NCBI GenBank assembly: GCA_040757595.1
Contig: JBFLWP010000019.1
Coordinates: 1 to 64,000, forward strand
Direction of reading: 5' to 3'
DNA length: 64,000 bases
Origin: Nitrospirota bacterium
Lineage (GTDB): Bacteria > Nitrospirota > Nitrospiria > Nitrospirales > Nitrospiraceae
The position numbers and the translations under genes were made by a program. The notes under the pieces were generated by a model that saw only the letters and a program-made list of their open reading frames with translations, was not told where the DNA came from and did not search any database. Positions 1-8,174 of this stretch are shown here, one piece after another. Numbering within the stretch: the first letter of the stretch is position 1; each line of letters begins with the position of its first letter.

Positions 1-870
1 GCCTACGAGGAAGTCACGGTGACGGACGGCGGCACGCTGACGGGTACGGTCACATTGGTCGGCCAGGTCCCGAAGCCCAAGGGCTACAACCTCACGACGT
101 TGCCGGACCCGGTGTATTGCGGGCGCATTTCTGACGGGCAAGGCTGGCGCATCCTCCAACCGTTCCAGGTCGGGCCGGCCGGCGAGTTTCGCGAGGTGGT
201 GGTCTATCTGGAAGGCGTTGCCAAAGGCAAACCCTTCGAGGAAAAGAGCGTCCCGCAAATCGAAGCGAAAGATTGCCTCTTCATCCCGTTCACGACCGTC
301 GTGCGGGACGATCAATCGGTGACGGTGGTCAACATGGACCCCGTCATGCACGACATTCAGGCCTATGAAACCTCCGAGCTGGGTGCGCGCGTGCTGTTCA
401 ACGTGCCGCTGCCGATGAATCCGCAGCACCCCCGGAACTTCAAGGATCGCAGCGAGGCCGCGCTGTACCACAAGCACATGGCCGGGGCGCCGTCGAAGCA
501 ATTGGTCAATCTCAGCAAGGGCCGCCGGGTCTTCGTCATGCAATGCGGCTTCCACGCCTACATGGAGAGCTGGGGCGTGGCCGTCACCAGTCCCTACTTT
601 GCCAAGACGGATGGGCAGGGCCGGTTCACCATCACCGACGTGCCGCCTGGCACCTACAAGCTGGTCGTCTGGCATCCCTACATCCGAACGAGAATCGAGC
701 AAACGGTCACGATCGGCCCGAAGGGCGCAGTGAAGGCCAATGTCGCGGTCCCGGCCCCGACCGGGCGGCTCTACGCGAACGAGGTGTTGGAGCATGACTA
801 CGTTCGCTACAACGTGCTCGAGGAAACGAAGAGGGAAATCGAGCCGATGATCCAAAAACAGGATCGCTGA
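1..870 (+). CDS. Secreted cupredoxin-like protein with C-terminal regulatory-type beta domain (5' partial)
   Basis: The reading frame is open from the first base, and the first codons (AYEEVTV, then DGGTLTGTV) match the mature N-terminus of the protein at 11207-12046, so the start and signal peptide lie upstream. 289 residues are visible. A cupredoxin-like core carries a His near codon 117 (DPVMHD) and a Cys-x2-His-x2-Met motif (codons 182-188), a typical type-1 copper ligand spacing. A transthyretin-like segment with DVPPGTYKLVVWHP follows. It is probably periplasmic; copper binding is inferred from residues only. It opens a run of secreted proteins and lies 59 bp before an FGE-like gene. 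A GTG at 19 is in frame but is unlikely to be the real start. Confidence 0.75.
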   Translation, partial: AYEEVTVTDGGTLTGTVTLVGQVPKPKGYNLTTLPDPVYCGRISDGQGWRILQPFQVGPAGEFREVVVYLEGVAKGKPFEEKSVPQIEAKDCLFIPFTTVVRDDQSVTVVNMDPVMHDIQAYETSELGARVLFNVPLPMNPQHPRNFKDRSEAALYHKHMAGAPSKQLVNLSKGRRVFVMQCGFHAYMESWGVAVTSPYFAKTDGQGRFTITDVPPGTYKLVVWHPYIRTRIEQTVTIGPKGAVKANVAVPAPTGRLYANEVLEHDYVRYNVLEETKREIEPMIQKQDR

Positions 871-929
871 ACACGGAATGACAAGGGTGCGAAGCATCCG
901 GCTCCAATTGATTGCGCGATGGGGGACAT

Positions 930-1910
930 GTGAGGCGCCCTCCGACGAGACGGGGCGACGCGGGGACCGGAAGACGGAGGGGGCGGCGCATCGTCGGCCG
1001 CCTTGCGCTGGGGCTCCTGCTCATCTGTGCGGCGGCGGGCGAGGCGCGGGCCGACCACGAGAAGATCGTCCGCGAGCCCTGGGCCCCGACGCTTGAGGCC
1101 GAGCGGCTGGCCGCCATGGAAGCGCCCGAGGGAATGGTGCCGATCCCGGCTGGCCGGTTCCTGATGGGAAGCGACCCGCACCAGGACCCGGACGCCGGTC
1201 CGCAGGAGCAGCCCCAGCGCTGGGTCTACCTGGATGCCTTCGCGCTGGACCGCTATGAGGTCAGCAACGTCCACTACCTGCGTTTCGTCCTGGCGACCGG
1301 GGCGTCCTGGCCGCCCTACTGGCGGGCCGATCCCTTCCCGGAGAAGATGGCCTGGCATCCGGTCATCGGAGTGAGCTGGCTGGAAGCGGACGCGTACTGC
1401 CGTTGGGCGGGCAAGCGCCTGCCGACCGAGGCGGAATGGGAAAAGGCGGCGCGCGGCGCGGACAGCCGGATCTTTCCCTGGGGCAACGAGCCGGCCGGGT
1501 GGCTCAAGAGCAACATCGCGCATTCCGGCTCCAAGCGGGGCACGAAGTATCCGCCGCTCGCCAACGTGAACCGCTACGACCGAGGGGTCAGCCCCTACGG
1601 CGTCTACCAGATGGCCGGGAACGCGGCCGAGTGGGTGGCCGACTGGTTTGATCCGGAATACTACCGGCAGGGGCCGGCCGTGAACCCGCCGGGCCCCGCC
1701 CGGGGAGAAGATCGGGTCTTTCGCGGCGGCTCCTGGAACGAAGACCCGGAGGTCGCCCGTTCCGCCGGGCGCGGCGCGCACGCGCCAGATCACCGAAGTT
1801 ATTTGATCGGATTCCGTTGCGCGAGCGATGCGCGTGAAGCGGGGCACCCATTGCATTCTGCAGAGCAATGGGTCCCGGTAACGCGTGAAGCGCGAGCCGA
1901 ATCGCGGTGA
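930..1910 (+). CDS. Secreted FGE/SUMF1-fold protein (paralog 1 of 4)
   Basis: The protein has an FGE-sulfatase (SUMF1) fold: [15 protein letters not shown], then [35 protein letters not shown] and a closing GFRC. The GTG at 930 is preferred because GGGGGA lies 5 bp upstream and it gives an Arg-rich n-region plus hydrophobic stretch ([17 protein letters not shown]), so it is exported. A TTG at 912 is the alternative. The paired catalytic cysteines of true formylglycine-generating enzymes, found near the C-terminus, are absent; only the structural GFRC Cys remains. It is probably a binding or scaffolding member of the fold rather than a sulfatase activator. It lies 59 bp ahead of paralog 2. Confidence 0.85.
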   Translation: MRRPPTRRGDAGTGRRRGRRIVGRLALGLLLICAAAGEARADHEKIVREPWAPTLEAERLAAMEAPEGMVPIPAGRFLMGSDPHQDPDAGPQEQPQRWVYLDAFALDRYEVSNVHYLRFVLATGASWPPYWRADPFPEKMAWHPVIGVSWLEADAYCRWAGKRLPTEAEWEKAARGADSRIFPWGNEPAGWLKSNIAHSGSKRGTKYPPLANVNRYDRGVSPYGVYQMAGNAAEWVADWFDPEYYRQGPAVNPPGPARGEDRVFRGGSWNEDPEVARSAGRGAHAPDHRSYLIGFRCASDAREAGHPLHSAEQWVPVTREARAESR

Positions 1911-1969
1911 CTCTGGCGCCCGCGCGCGACGTTTCACGAGCGACGAGATCCCCACGAAGGAGGTCGGAC

Positions 1970-2941
1970 ATGGAACCCCGGCAGGTGAATGGGACAACGA
2001 AGCTCAACAGGCTGGTAGATATCCTGCTGGCCGGCGCGATCGCGCTGGCCCTGGCCAGCACGGTGTGGGGCCTGGACGTGGCGGACGTGATCACGTCGGA
2101 GTGGACGCCGGCGGGCAAACAACTCGCGATGGAGCGTGCCAAGACCTGGCCCGTGAAGGACGAGATGGTCCGCGTGCCGGCCGGCTGGTTTCTCATGGGC
2201 AGCGACAAAAAAGTGGATCGCAACGCATATGAGTCCGAGCGCCCGCGGCGGAGGGTCTATCTCGACGCCTTTGAGATCGACAAGTACGAGGTGTCGGCCC
2301 TGCAATACCTACGATTCGTGCTGGCGACCGACCGTTTGCCTCTGGTGGACTGGCGCTACGACGGCGGCAATTTCCAGGAGACGATGGCGCATCACCCGAT
2401 CATGCACGTGTCCTGGTACGACGCCGACGCCTACTGTAAGTGGGCCGGGAAGCGGCTGCCGACGGAGGCCGAGTGGGAGAAGGCAGCGCGAGGTGAGGAC
2501 GGACGGATCAATCCGTGGGGCAACCAGACGGCCGGTCTGAGCCGGGCGAATTTCGGCCGTTCGGGACTGTCCGGACCCGTGCGGGACCGGCCCGAGCGGC
2601 TGATGCTCTATCCCCCGATCATTTCCGTGGACAAGTATGAGAACGCCGTCAGCCCGTACGGAGTCTATCAGATGATGGGCAACGTCGCGGAGTGGGTAGC
2701 CGACTGGTACGACAAGGATTATTACAAGACGGCGCCAGACCGCAATCCGAAAGGGCCCGAACAGGGGACACAGCGGGCCTTCCGCGGCGGGGGTTGGATC
2801 GACAGCACCACCACGATGCGGGCGGCGATGCGGAACGGGACCGACCCGACCACGAAGATGAACTGGCTCGGGTTCCGCTGCGCCCGCGACGCGCAGGAGC
2901 CGGCAGGCCAGCAGGTCTCGTTGGCGGCCCCGGCGCCGTAG
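1970..2941 (+). CDS. Secreted FGE/SUMF1-fold protein (paralog 2 of 4)
   Basis: The ATG at 1970 has a strong AAGGAGGT site 6 bp upstream. A GTG at 1907 overlapping the previous stop is in frame but lacks such a site. An N-terminal hydrophobic segment ([17 protein letters not shown]) serves as signal or anchor. The FGE-type domain follows: [52 protein letters not shown] and GFRC. As in the other three paralogs, the C-terminal segment has no Cys-x4-Cys pair, so formylglycine synthesis is not expected. The spacing and shared architecture suggest it is co-transcribed with 930-1910 and arose by duplication. Confidence 0.87.
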   Translation: MEPRQVNGTTKLNRLVDILLAGAIALALASTVWGLDVADVITSEWTPAGKQLAMERAKTWPVKDEMVRVPAGWFLMGSDKKVDRNAYESERPRRRVYLDAFEIDKYEVSALQYLRFVLATDRLPLVDWRYDGGNFQETMAHHPIMHVSWYDADAYCKWAGKRLPTEAEWEKAARGEDGRINPWGNQTAGLSRANFGRSGLSGPVRDRPERLMLYPPIISVDKYENAVSPYGVYQMMGNVAEWVADWYDKDYYKTAPDRNPKGPEQGTQRAFRGGGWIDSTTTMRAAMRNGTDPTTKMNWLGFRCARDAQEPAGQQVSLAAPAP

Positions 2942-3003
2942 CTGGCCCCCCTACGACTTGATAAGTGACCGCTGTTGACGACCCGCTCGCAACGGGGTGA
3001 GGC

Positions 3004-3507
3004 ATGCATCTGACCGTCAGGATTCCGGAGTCCGATGCCGCTGAGATCTCCACTGCACGCATCCTGGCCCGGCTCGCCCCTGAATTCCACACCGAAGGCA
3101 AGGGACCGGCGCTGGCCCACGTGGCCACCTTTGCCAACCTGCCCGATGATCTGGATCCGGCAGTGCGGCTCATCGGGGAAGCGATCAATCTTCCGGGTGT
3201 CCAGGTCGCGGTCAACTCGCGGCCCGTCGTCAGCCTGTCCAAGTTCTGGAGCGCCCTGCTCTGCTATCGCGACAGCCTCAGAGAGCCCGACCCGGGGGCC
3301 TTCTGTGCCCGCCTCTCGTCCCGGCTGAGCGGTCTTTCCGGCTGCCCGGACCGGACCTGCGTCTCCCACTGCCAATTCATCTGCACCCGCTGCCTCGGCG
3401 TGGCCCGGGAAACCGGCGCGCCGCCGCTCGCAGCCCAGCTCCGGGCGATCGCGGTCCAAGCCGAAGTGGAGTGGTGCCCCAATCTCAACCTGCCGCCCGT
3501 GAAGTGA
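3004..3507 (+). CDS. Cysteine-rich hypothetical protein
   Basis: A 167-residue protein without signal peptide or membrane segment; I do not recognise the family. A GGGGTGAGG site lies just before the ATG. The N-terminal two thirds is mixed alpha/beta. The C-terminal part holds a Cys cluster (CPDRTCVSHCQFICTRC, about residues 115-133) followed by a further Cys, suggesting Zn or Fe-S binding. It lies about 60 bp after the second FGE-like gene, so it may be the last gene of that unit. A composite operator for the next gene begins about 95 bp downstream. Confidence 0.6.
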   Translation: MHLTVRIPESDAAEISTARILARLAPEFHTEGKGPALAHVATFANLPDDLDPAVRLIGEAINLPGVQVAVNSRPVVSLSKFWSALLCYRDSLREPDPGAFCARLSSRLSGLSGCPDRTCVSHCQFICTRCLGVARETGAPPLAAQLRAIAVQAEVEWCPNLNLPPVK

Positions 3508-3601
3508 CCGACGCGGCGATCTCCGCGTCTCCGTGTCCCCGCGTCCTCGTGTCCTCTTGAACGGCGTCTCACGTCTAACGTCTCCCCTCTCACGTCTTTA
3601 G

Positions 3602-3641
3602 ATAGGCCAAAGGCCCTATCCCGATCCTTGACTACAATCAC
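3602..3641 (+). promoter_or_regulatory. Composite operator 1: palindrome plus FNR-like box
   Basis: ATAGGCC and GCCCTAT form an 18-bp inverted repeat at 3602-3619. After 8 bp comes TTGAC-TACA-ATCAC at 3628-3641, close to the FNR/CRP-type consensus TTGAT-N4-ATCAA. The same arrangement recurs at 7334, 28108 and 31472. It lies 90-129 bp before the ATG at 3731, so it probably controls the outer-membrane barrel gene. A possible -10 (TACAGT) is at 3686-3691. Confidence 0.65.
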
Positions 3642-3730
3642 GTTGACGACCGAATCCCGTCAAGGTGTCTGACGCCGCCCCCCGCTACAGTGCCCCCATC
3701 AATCTTTCACTCGCCTTGAAGGGGGGCATC

Positions 3731-4405
3731 ATGAGCGGTCATCGAACAAGAAACGCGGGTTTGGGGGCAGCGGCGCTTTTGCTCGCGGCGGCGATAGTGG
3801 GAACCGTCCAACCGTCACCGGCAACGGCCGAAGAGAACCAGGTGTTCTTCCGGGGCGGCTTCGCAGCGGCGGCCAGCGACCGGCAGAACGAGCTTTTCAC
3901 CGACACGTTCAACATTCTGGGGCGCGGGAACAACGCCGGACAGACAGGCTGGTACATCGGCGCTGGCTTGGACCAGGGAATGCACAAGAACTTCCTCGGG
4001 TTCCAGGGCATGTCCCTCATGGGCGAGATCGGGATCGAATTCAAACGGTTCGCCTCCAACACCGTGACCTCTGCAACGGCCCTGACCCCGGTCAGCAGGA
4101 CTACGCCGGCGACCGTCCAGATCACGATGTTGACCGTGGACGTGGCGCCGAAGCTGAAATTCCGGGAGGGGGAGAGGCTCCGTCCCTGGGTCATTCCGAT
4201 CGGGCTGGACTTCCACGTGATCAGCCCTCCCTCGAACCAGGCCGGGTATTTGGACATCGGCGCGCAGATGGGCGCCGGCGTCGAGTACAACATCTGGGGG
4301 CCGGTCAACCTCGGTGTTGACGGACGCTATCACTTCACCGCGAACATGACCAACACCGTGAACAACTACGGCTCAGTCGGCATGTACGTCGGCATCCTGT
4401 ACTGA
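3731..4405 (+). CDS. Outer-membrane beta-barrel protein
   Basis: The ATG at 3731 follows GAAGGGGGG with good spacing. A signal peptide (residues 1 to about 35, ending SPATAEE) precedes a 190-residue mature part of alternating amphipathic strands. Repeated GAGLDQG, GEIGIEF, GAQMGAGVEY and GVDGRYHF turns and a C-terminal VGMYVGILY give a small OmpW/porin-type eight-strand barrel. It lies downstream of composite operator 1 and is followed by a 158-bp gap without recognisable genes. An OmpW-like role in small-molecule passage is possible; the substrate is unknown. An in-frame upstream start at 3665 would spoil the signal peptide. Confidence 0.75.
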   Translation: MSGHRTRNAGLGAAALLLAAAIVGTVQPSPATAEENQVFFRGGFAAAASDRQNELFTDTFNILGRGNNAGQTGWYIGAGLDQGMHKNFLGFQGMSLMGEIGIEFKRFASNTVTSATALTPVSRTTPATVQITMLTVDVAPKLKFREGERLRPWVIPIGLDFHVISPPSNQAGYLDIGAQMGAGVEYNIWGPVNLGVDGRYHFTANMTNTVNNYGSVGMYVGILY

Positions 4406-4635
4406 CGGCGTAATGGGCAAGAACCGGCGGCGCGCCATTCGCTGGCGGCTGTCAGCCGAGTGGGCTGGACCACGGGACGGGGGGTTGTGCCGCCCTCGGG
4501 GCGAGGTGGTGCCACCTCCCACTACCTCGCCCGTCCCTCCCTGTCAACATAGGCAAGTGGCGTGTGGCGAAGAGGTTAGAGACGAACCCACCCCTTAGCC
4601 ACGCGCCTCTCGCGCCCCTAGCCGGGACGGTGGTG

Positions 4636-5754
4636 ATGTTCCCCCCGCCACGATTGGTCTATTGGGAAACCACCAAACGCTGCAACCTTCGGTGCGCGCA
4701 CTGTCGCGCCGTTCCCCAGACCTGCGTGCCAGAGAACGAGTTGTCACTGGCTGAGGGATTTAGGCTGATAGATGCCATCGCGGAGGTTGGCCGGCCGATC
4801 CTCGTGCTCACCGGCGGAGAGCCTTTACTCCGCCGCGACCTGTTCGACCTGACCGCCTATGCGACGTGGCGTGGGCTGCCGCTGGCGCTCGCGACGAACG
4901 GAACGTTGGTCACGCGCGAGACGGCCCGGCTCATCGCCGACGTCCCGTTCAAGCGAATCTCCATCAGCCTCGACGGCCCTGACGCGGAGCCCCATGACAG
5001 CTTTCGCCGGGTTCCCGGGGCGTTCGACGGCGCAGTGGACGGGTTTATCCATCTAAAAGAGCTGGGGATGTCCATGCAGGTCAATACGACCGTGACCGCC
5101 CACAACCGCGACCAGCTCGAAGCCATCCACGAGTTGGTGCGGAAGTTGGGGGCCGATGCCTGGCACCTCTTTCTCCTCGTGCCGGTCGGGTGCGGGTTGG
5201 ACATCGCCCCGGACGCTCAGCTCACGCCCCGCGAATATGAAGCCGTCCTCTACTGGATTGACGAGCTGAGCCAGAGCGGGACGATGGAGATCCGCGCCAC
5301 TTGCGCGCCGCACATTCAGCGGGTTCGCCTTCAAAAGCAAGTGCTTGCAGGCGGATACGCTGAGGCTGAGGCAAAGGCCAAGGTTGAGGAGGACGAGGAT
5401 TTGAAGAAGCAGTTGTTCGCTCAACCTCAGCCTAAGCCTGATCCGCAGACTCGTCGCGGGTGCCTGGCGGGAACGGGCATCGCCTTCGTCTCTCATCGCG
5501 GCGAAGTGTTCCCATGCGGGTATCTGCCGGTGAAAGCTGGCGACATCAGAACGCGGAGCTTCGCCGATGTCTGGGAATCGGCGGAGGTGTTCGCCGCGCT
5601 CCGGAATGCCGACCGCCTGGCGGGGAAATGCGGCGCGTGCGAGTACCGGATCGTCTGCGGAGGGTGTCGGGCCCGCGCGTACGGGTCCACAGGACGATAC
5701 CTCGACGAAGAACCATTCTGCACCTACCTTCCCAAACCTTCTGGACCGCGATGA
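4636..5754 (+). CDS. Radical SAM/SPASM protein, AhbD/NirJ-like heme-pathway type
   Basis: A TKRCNLRCAHC motif near the N-terminus is the CxxxCxxC radical-SAM cluster, followed by TGGEPLLR (SAM binding) and ISISLDGP. The C-terminus has a SPASM-type Cys set (RGCLAGTGIAF, CGYL, CGACEYRIVCGGCRARAY) ending in EEPFC. This pattern and FPPPRLVYWETT resemble AhbD (Fe-coproporphyrin decarboxylase) and NirJ. A charged insert (EAEAKAKVEEDEDLKKQ) sits before the SPASM part. ATG 4636 is chosen because the upstream in-frame stretch from GTG 4564 looks like intergenic repeat; the longer start cannot be excluded. Its stop overlaps the ATG of the receiver gene (ATGA), so the two are translationally coupled. 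Confidence 0.75.
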   Translation: MFPPPRLVYWETTKRCNLRCAHCRAVPQTCVPENELSLAEGFRLIDAIAEVGRPILVLTGGEPLLRRDLFDLTAYATWRGLPLALATNGTLVTRETARLIADVPFKRISISLDGPDAEPHDSFRRVPGAFDGAVDGFIHLKELGMSMQVNTTVTAHNRDQLEAIHELVRKLGADAWHLFLLVPVGCGLDIAPDAQLTPREYEAVLYWIDELSQSGTMEIRATCAPHIQRVRLQKQVLAGGYAEAEAKAKVEEDEDLKKQLFAQPQPKPDPQTRRGCLAGTGIAFVSHRGEVFPCGYLPVKAGDIRTRSFADVWESAEVFAALRNADRLAGKCGACEYRIVCGGCRARAYGSTGRYLDEEPFCTYLPKPSGPR

Positions 5755-6242
5755 CGCCCATTCAGTCAACCGCTGCGCACAAAGCGCCTCCCCCGGATTT
5801 TCCAACAGAGGAGGCGAAGACCGTGCTGGTCGTGGACGACGAGCGGCAGGTTCGGGATCTGGTCGGCGAAATCCTGAACGCGCAAGGCTATACCGTGCTG
5901 AGCGCCAGTGATGGGCGGGATGCCTTGCGCGTGTGTGCGTGCCACGAGAGCCCGATTCACCTTCTCCTGACCGAAGTTCTCATGCCGGACATGAGCGGGT
6001 TCCAACTCGCTGAGCGCGTGATTGCCCTGCGCCCGCAGACAGGGGTGCTCTTCATGTGCGGCGACACGGGCGACGTCCCTCTCGCCGAGACCCGCCTCAA
6101 GACAGGGATGTCATTCGTCCGCAAGCCATTCTCGCTCGACGCACTGGCAGACAAGGTCGGCGACGCGCTCGTGGAAGACCCTGCCGCATTACCCAAAACC
6201 GCGGCTCCTACCCCGGTGACTCAGCCGGTAGCCAGGCTTTGA
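5751..6242 (+). CDS. Stand-alone receiver (REC) protein with Asp-to-Glu phosphoacceptor change
   Basis: A 163-residue CheY-like receiver: VLVVDDERQVRDLVGEIL provides the acidic pair, VRKPFSLDALADKV the conserved Lys, and LLLTEVLMPDMSGFQ the phosphoacceptor loop. The usual Asp of that loop (LLTDVxMP) is Glu here, which in known receivers prevents normal phosphorylation and can mimic the active state. There is no output domain; about 20 leader residues and a Pro/Thr-rich tail flank the REC. It overlaps the radical SAM stop by 4 bp (ATGA), so the two are coupled and may share a function. The sequence is clear; the signalling consequence is inferred. Confidence 0.85.
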   Translation: MTPIQSTAAHKAPPPDFPTEEAKTVLVVDDERQVRDLVGEILNAQGYTVLSASDGRDALRVCACHESPIHLLLTEVLMPDMSGFQLAERVIALRPQTGVLFMCGDTGDVPLAETRLKTGMSFVRKPFSLDALADKVGDALVEDPAALPKTAAPTPVTQPVARL

Positions 6243-6377
6243 CACCCATCCCGTTTCCGCTTCAAGTCCTGCAGCCTGGAACCAGGCCATTCCTCTCTTG
6301 TAGCAATCGGCTACGGTCAACCCTGGCTCTGTAGCGCAATGACTCACTCATGCACCCCTTCGCCTAGGACATGAAAT

Positions 6378-6415
6378 GATTTATGCTGAAAAATCAAATT
6401 GTTATGATTTATAAT
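6378..6415 (+). promoter_or_regulatory. AT-rich promoter region upstream of the FNR-like gene
   Basis: In the 270-bp gap 6243-6512 the base composition turns AT-rich, unlike its surroundings. TATAAT is present at 6410-6415 with a weak -35 (TGAAAA, 6387-6392) 17 bp upstream. TGATTT and AAATCA (6378-6383 and 6391-6396) form an inverted repeat overlapping the -35 and could be an operator, possibly autoregulatory. Nothing else in the gap was recognised. Confidence 0.45.
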
Positions 6416-6512
6416 TGGATGTCTATCACGAGCAAATCGGTGGTGCATGGCTTGCATAAAACATCAAGGTTTCGAGAATATCCCTTGGTTTCATTTAACC
6501 CACTGAGGCGCG

Positions 6513-7223
6513 ATGAAACAGAAATCCGGTCCCCTCCTGAACTGCGATACCTGCACGCTCCGGGCTCAATCCGTCGTCTGCGACTTCGAGGGCGACGAAC
6601 TGTGTGCCTTCCAACGGATCAAACACTCCTTTTTCTACGAGCCCCGACGAACCGTCTTCTATGAAGGCCATGCCTGCCTCGGCCTCTACTTGCTCTGCAC
6701 CGGGAAGGTGAAGCTGACCCGCTCCTCGGCGCGCGGCCAGCGGCAGATCGTGCATATCCTGGACGCTGGCCAACTGATCGAGAAGCATGCCTTCCGACCG
6801 GGTGCCGTCCACGAAGTCACGTGCGAGACCATGGAGCCGTCCCAGATCTGCCTGATTGAGCGGGACGCGTACCATGCGCTCATCCAGCGCAACCCTCGCG
6901 TGGCCATCAAGCTGATTCACCTCTTGAGCGAAGAAATCGGGAAAACTATGGACCAGCTTGATGAGTTCACCTTCAAGTCCGCCCGCGAGCGGCTGGCGAG
7001 CCTGCTCCTGGAACTGGTGGATCGGTTCGGCCGGACGGCGGAGCGCGGCGTCCAGGTTGACCTCGCCCTGAAACGCGAGGAAGTCGCCGAAATGGCCGGC
7101 GTCACGGCCGAAACCGTCTGCCGTCTCCTTAGTGCGTTTCAGAACGAAGGACTGGTCTGCCTCAATGGACGCTCAATCACGGTGTTGAAGCCGGATCGCC
7201 TGGCCCGTATCGCCAGGCTCTAA
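6513..7223 (+). CDS. CRP/FNR-family regulator, FNR-like with N-terminal cysteines (copy 1)
   Basis: A 236-residue CRP/FNR regulator. The N-terminus carries C11-x2-C14-x8-C23 and C31, resembling the FNR Fe-S ligand set, then a cyclic-nucleotide-type beta roll and a C-terminal winged helix (KREEVAEMAGVTAETVCRLL). The recognition helix has E-x2-C-R in place of the FNR E-x2-S-R, which reads TTGA half-sites. It is a close paralog of 27310-28020. Both genes are followed by a composite operator containing an FNR-like box, at 7334 and 28108. O2 or NO sensing through a cluster is inferred from the cysteines. Confidence 0.87.
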   Translation: MKQKSGPLLNCDTCTLRAQSVVCDFEGDELCAFQRIKHSFFYEPRRTVFYEGHACLGLYLLCTGKVKLTRSSARGQRQIVHILDAGQLIEKHAFRPGAVHEVTCETMEPSQICLIERDAYHALIQRNPRVAIKLIHLLSEEIGKTMDQLDEFTFKSARERLASLLLELVDRFGRTAERGVQVDLALKREEVAEMAGVTAETVCRLLSAFQNEGLVCLNGRSITVLKPDRLARIARL

Positions 7224-7333
7224 CAGACTCCCTCCAGACTTTTCCCAGCCTTCCGAGCACTTCCGCGCAGGGCCCGCTTGGTCTCTGGTGCCGCCCGTGT
7301 GCGGATCGTGGTCGTCCGCCTGCCGAAATCCGC

Positions 7334-7374
7334 ATAGGCCTGAAGACCTATGCCGCTCCGTTGAGATGCATCAT
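7334..7374 (+). promoter_or_regulatory. Composite operator 2: palindrome plus FNR-like box
   Basis: ATAGGCC-TGAA-GACCTAT at 7334-7351 is the best palindrome of the four. After 9 bp comes TTGAG-ATGC-ATCAT at 7361-7374, followed by AGGCCGGG as at site 3. It lies between the FNR-like gene and the hemerythrin gene and points toward the latter. Confidence 0.65.
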
Positions 7375-7457
7375 AGGCCGGGCTGGTTGATTACAGGGCG
7401 GCTCCCCAGGCCCCCGCGCTAGGGTTGCGTACGTGCCATGGGGGGCCATTTTTCCGC

Positions 7458-8027
7458 ATGGTCGCTCGTTCCGATCAGAAGTGGGTACCGGCGCATCGAG
7501 GAAACGGACGGACAGGCCTCCTGCTTGATCCTATCGCCCTCTTGACGCGTGAGCACGAGATGATCCGGGAGCAGCTCCGCATGATTGAAGCGATCGTTGG
7601 CCCACGGGGCGCTAATCCGCATGGATCCGGCATGCACGGGCTCGCGGAGTCGGACCGGGATACGCTCCGCCAGCTCTTCCGGTTCTTTACCAGCCGAGTC
7701 GGAGTCCACTTCAAGCGTGAGTCGTTGCTGATCGCCGCCCTCACTCGGACACGTGGGCAGAAGCGCGGAGAACGGGAGCAATTTGACACCCTGCTGCTCG
7801 AGCACCGGGCGCTGAAGGCCGGCGCAGCCGGGATACTCAGAAAGCTGAATCAGAAGCCGGCACATGCGGCCGATGACGGCGGTGCGGACCCCTTTGGCAT
7901 TCTGACCTTCGTGAAACGGTACCGCGGGCACCTCGCATGCGAGGAACGCATCCTCTACGTGCTAGCCGAGATGCGATTGACCGCCCAACAGAAGCAATGG
8001 ATCAGCCAACGGATGCTGCATGTCTGA
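7458..8027 (+). CDS. Hemerythrin HHE-domain protein
   Basis: The four-helix hemerythrin ligand pattern is complete: LTREHEMIREQ (His), VGVHFKRES (His and nearby Glu), LLLEHRALK (His) and YRGHLACEER (His and Glu). 189 residues from ATG 7458; a TTG at 7425 is in frame but would add an unconserved leader. Hemerythrin-like diiron proteins bind O2, NO or iron or act as sensors, which fits a gene behind an FNR-like box and beside an FNR-like regulator. There is no signal peptide, so it is cytoplasmic. Confidence 0.82.
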   Translation: MVARSDQKWVPAHRGNGRTGLLLDPIALLTREHEMIREQLRMIEAIVGPRGANPHGSGMHGLAESDRDTLRQLFRFFTSRVGVHFKRESLLIAALTRTRGQKRGEREQFDTLLLEHRALKAGAAGILRKLNQKPAHAADDGGADPFGILTFVKRYRGHLACEERILYVLAEMRLTAQQKQWISQRMLHV

Positions 8028-8174
8028 AGCGTCAAGAAACAAGAGGCTCGGGGCTTGCGACACGAAGCGAAAAGGATTGAGGAAGGAGGTGACGGAACAC
8101 CCGTAGACGGAACGGAAGCACGGCAACACGGGCAGTAGCATCAACGCGGGACCGTAGAGAGAGGAGGAACGAGT

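Noticed and set aside
930-1910. Sulfatase-activating (formylglycine-generating) enzyme
   Set aside because: The C-terminal catalytic Cys pair is absent in this and the three related proteins.
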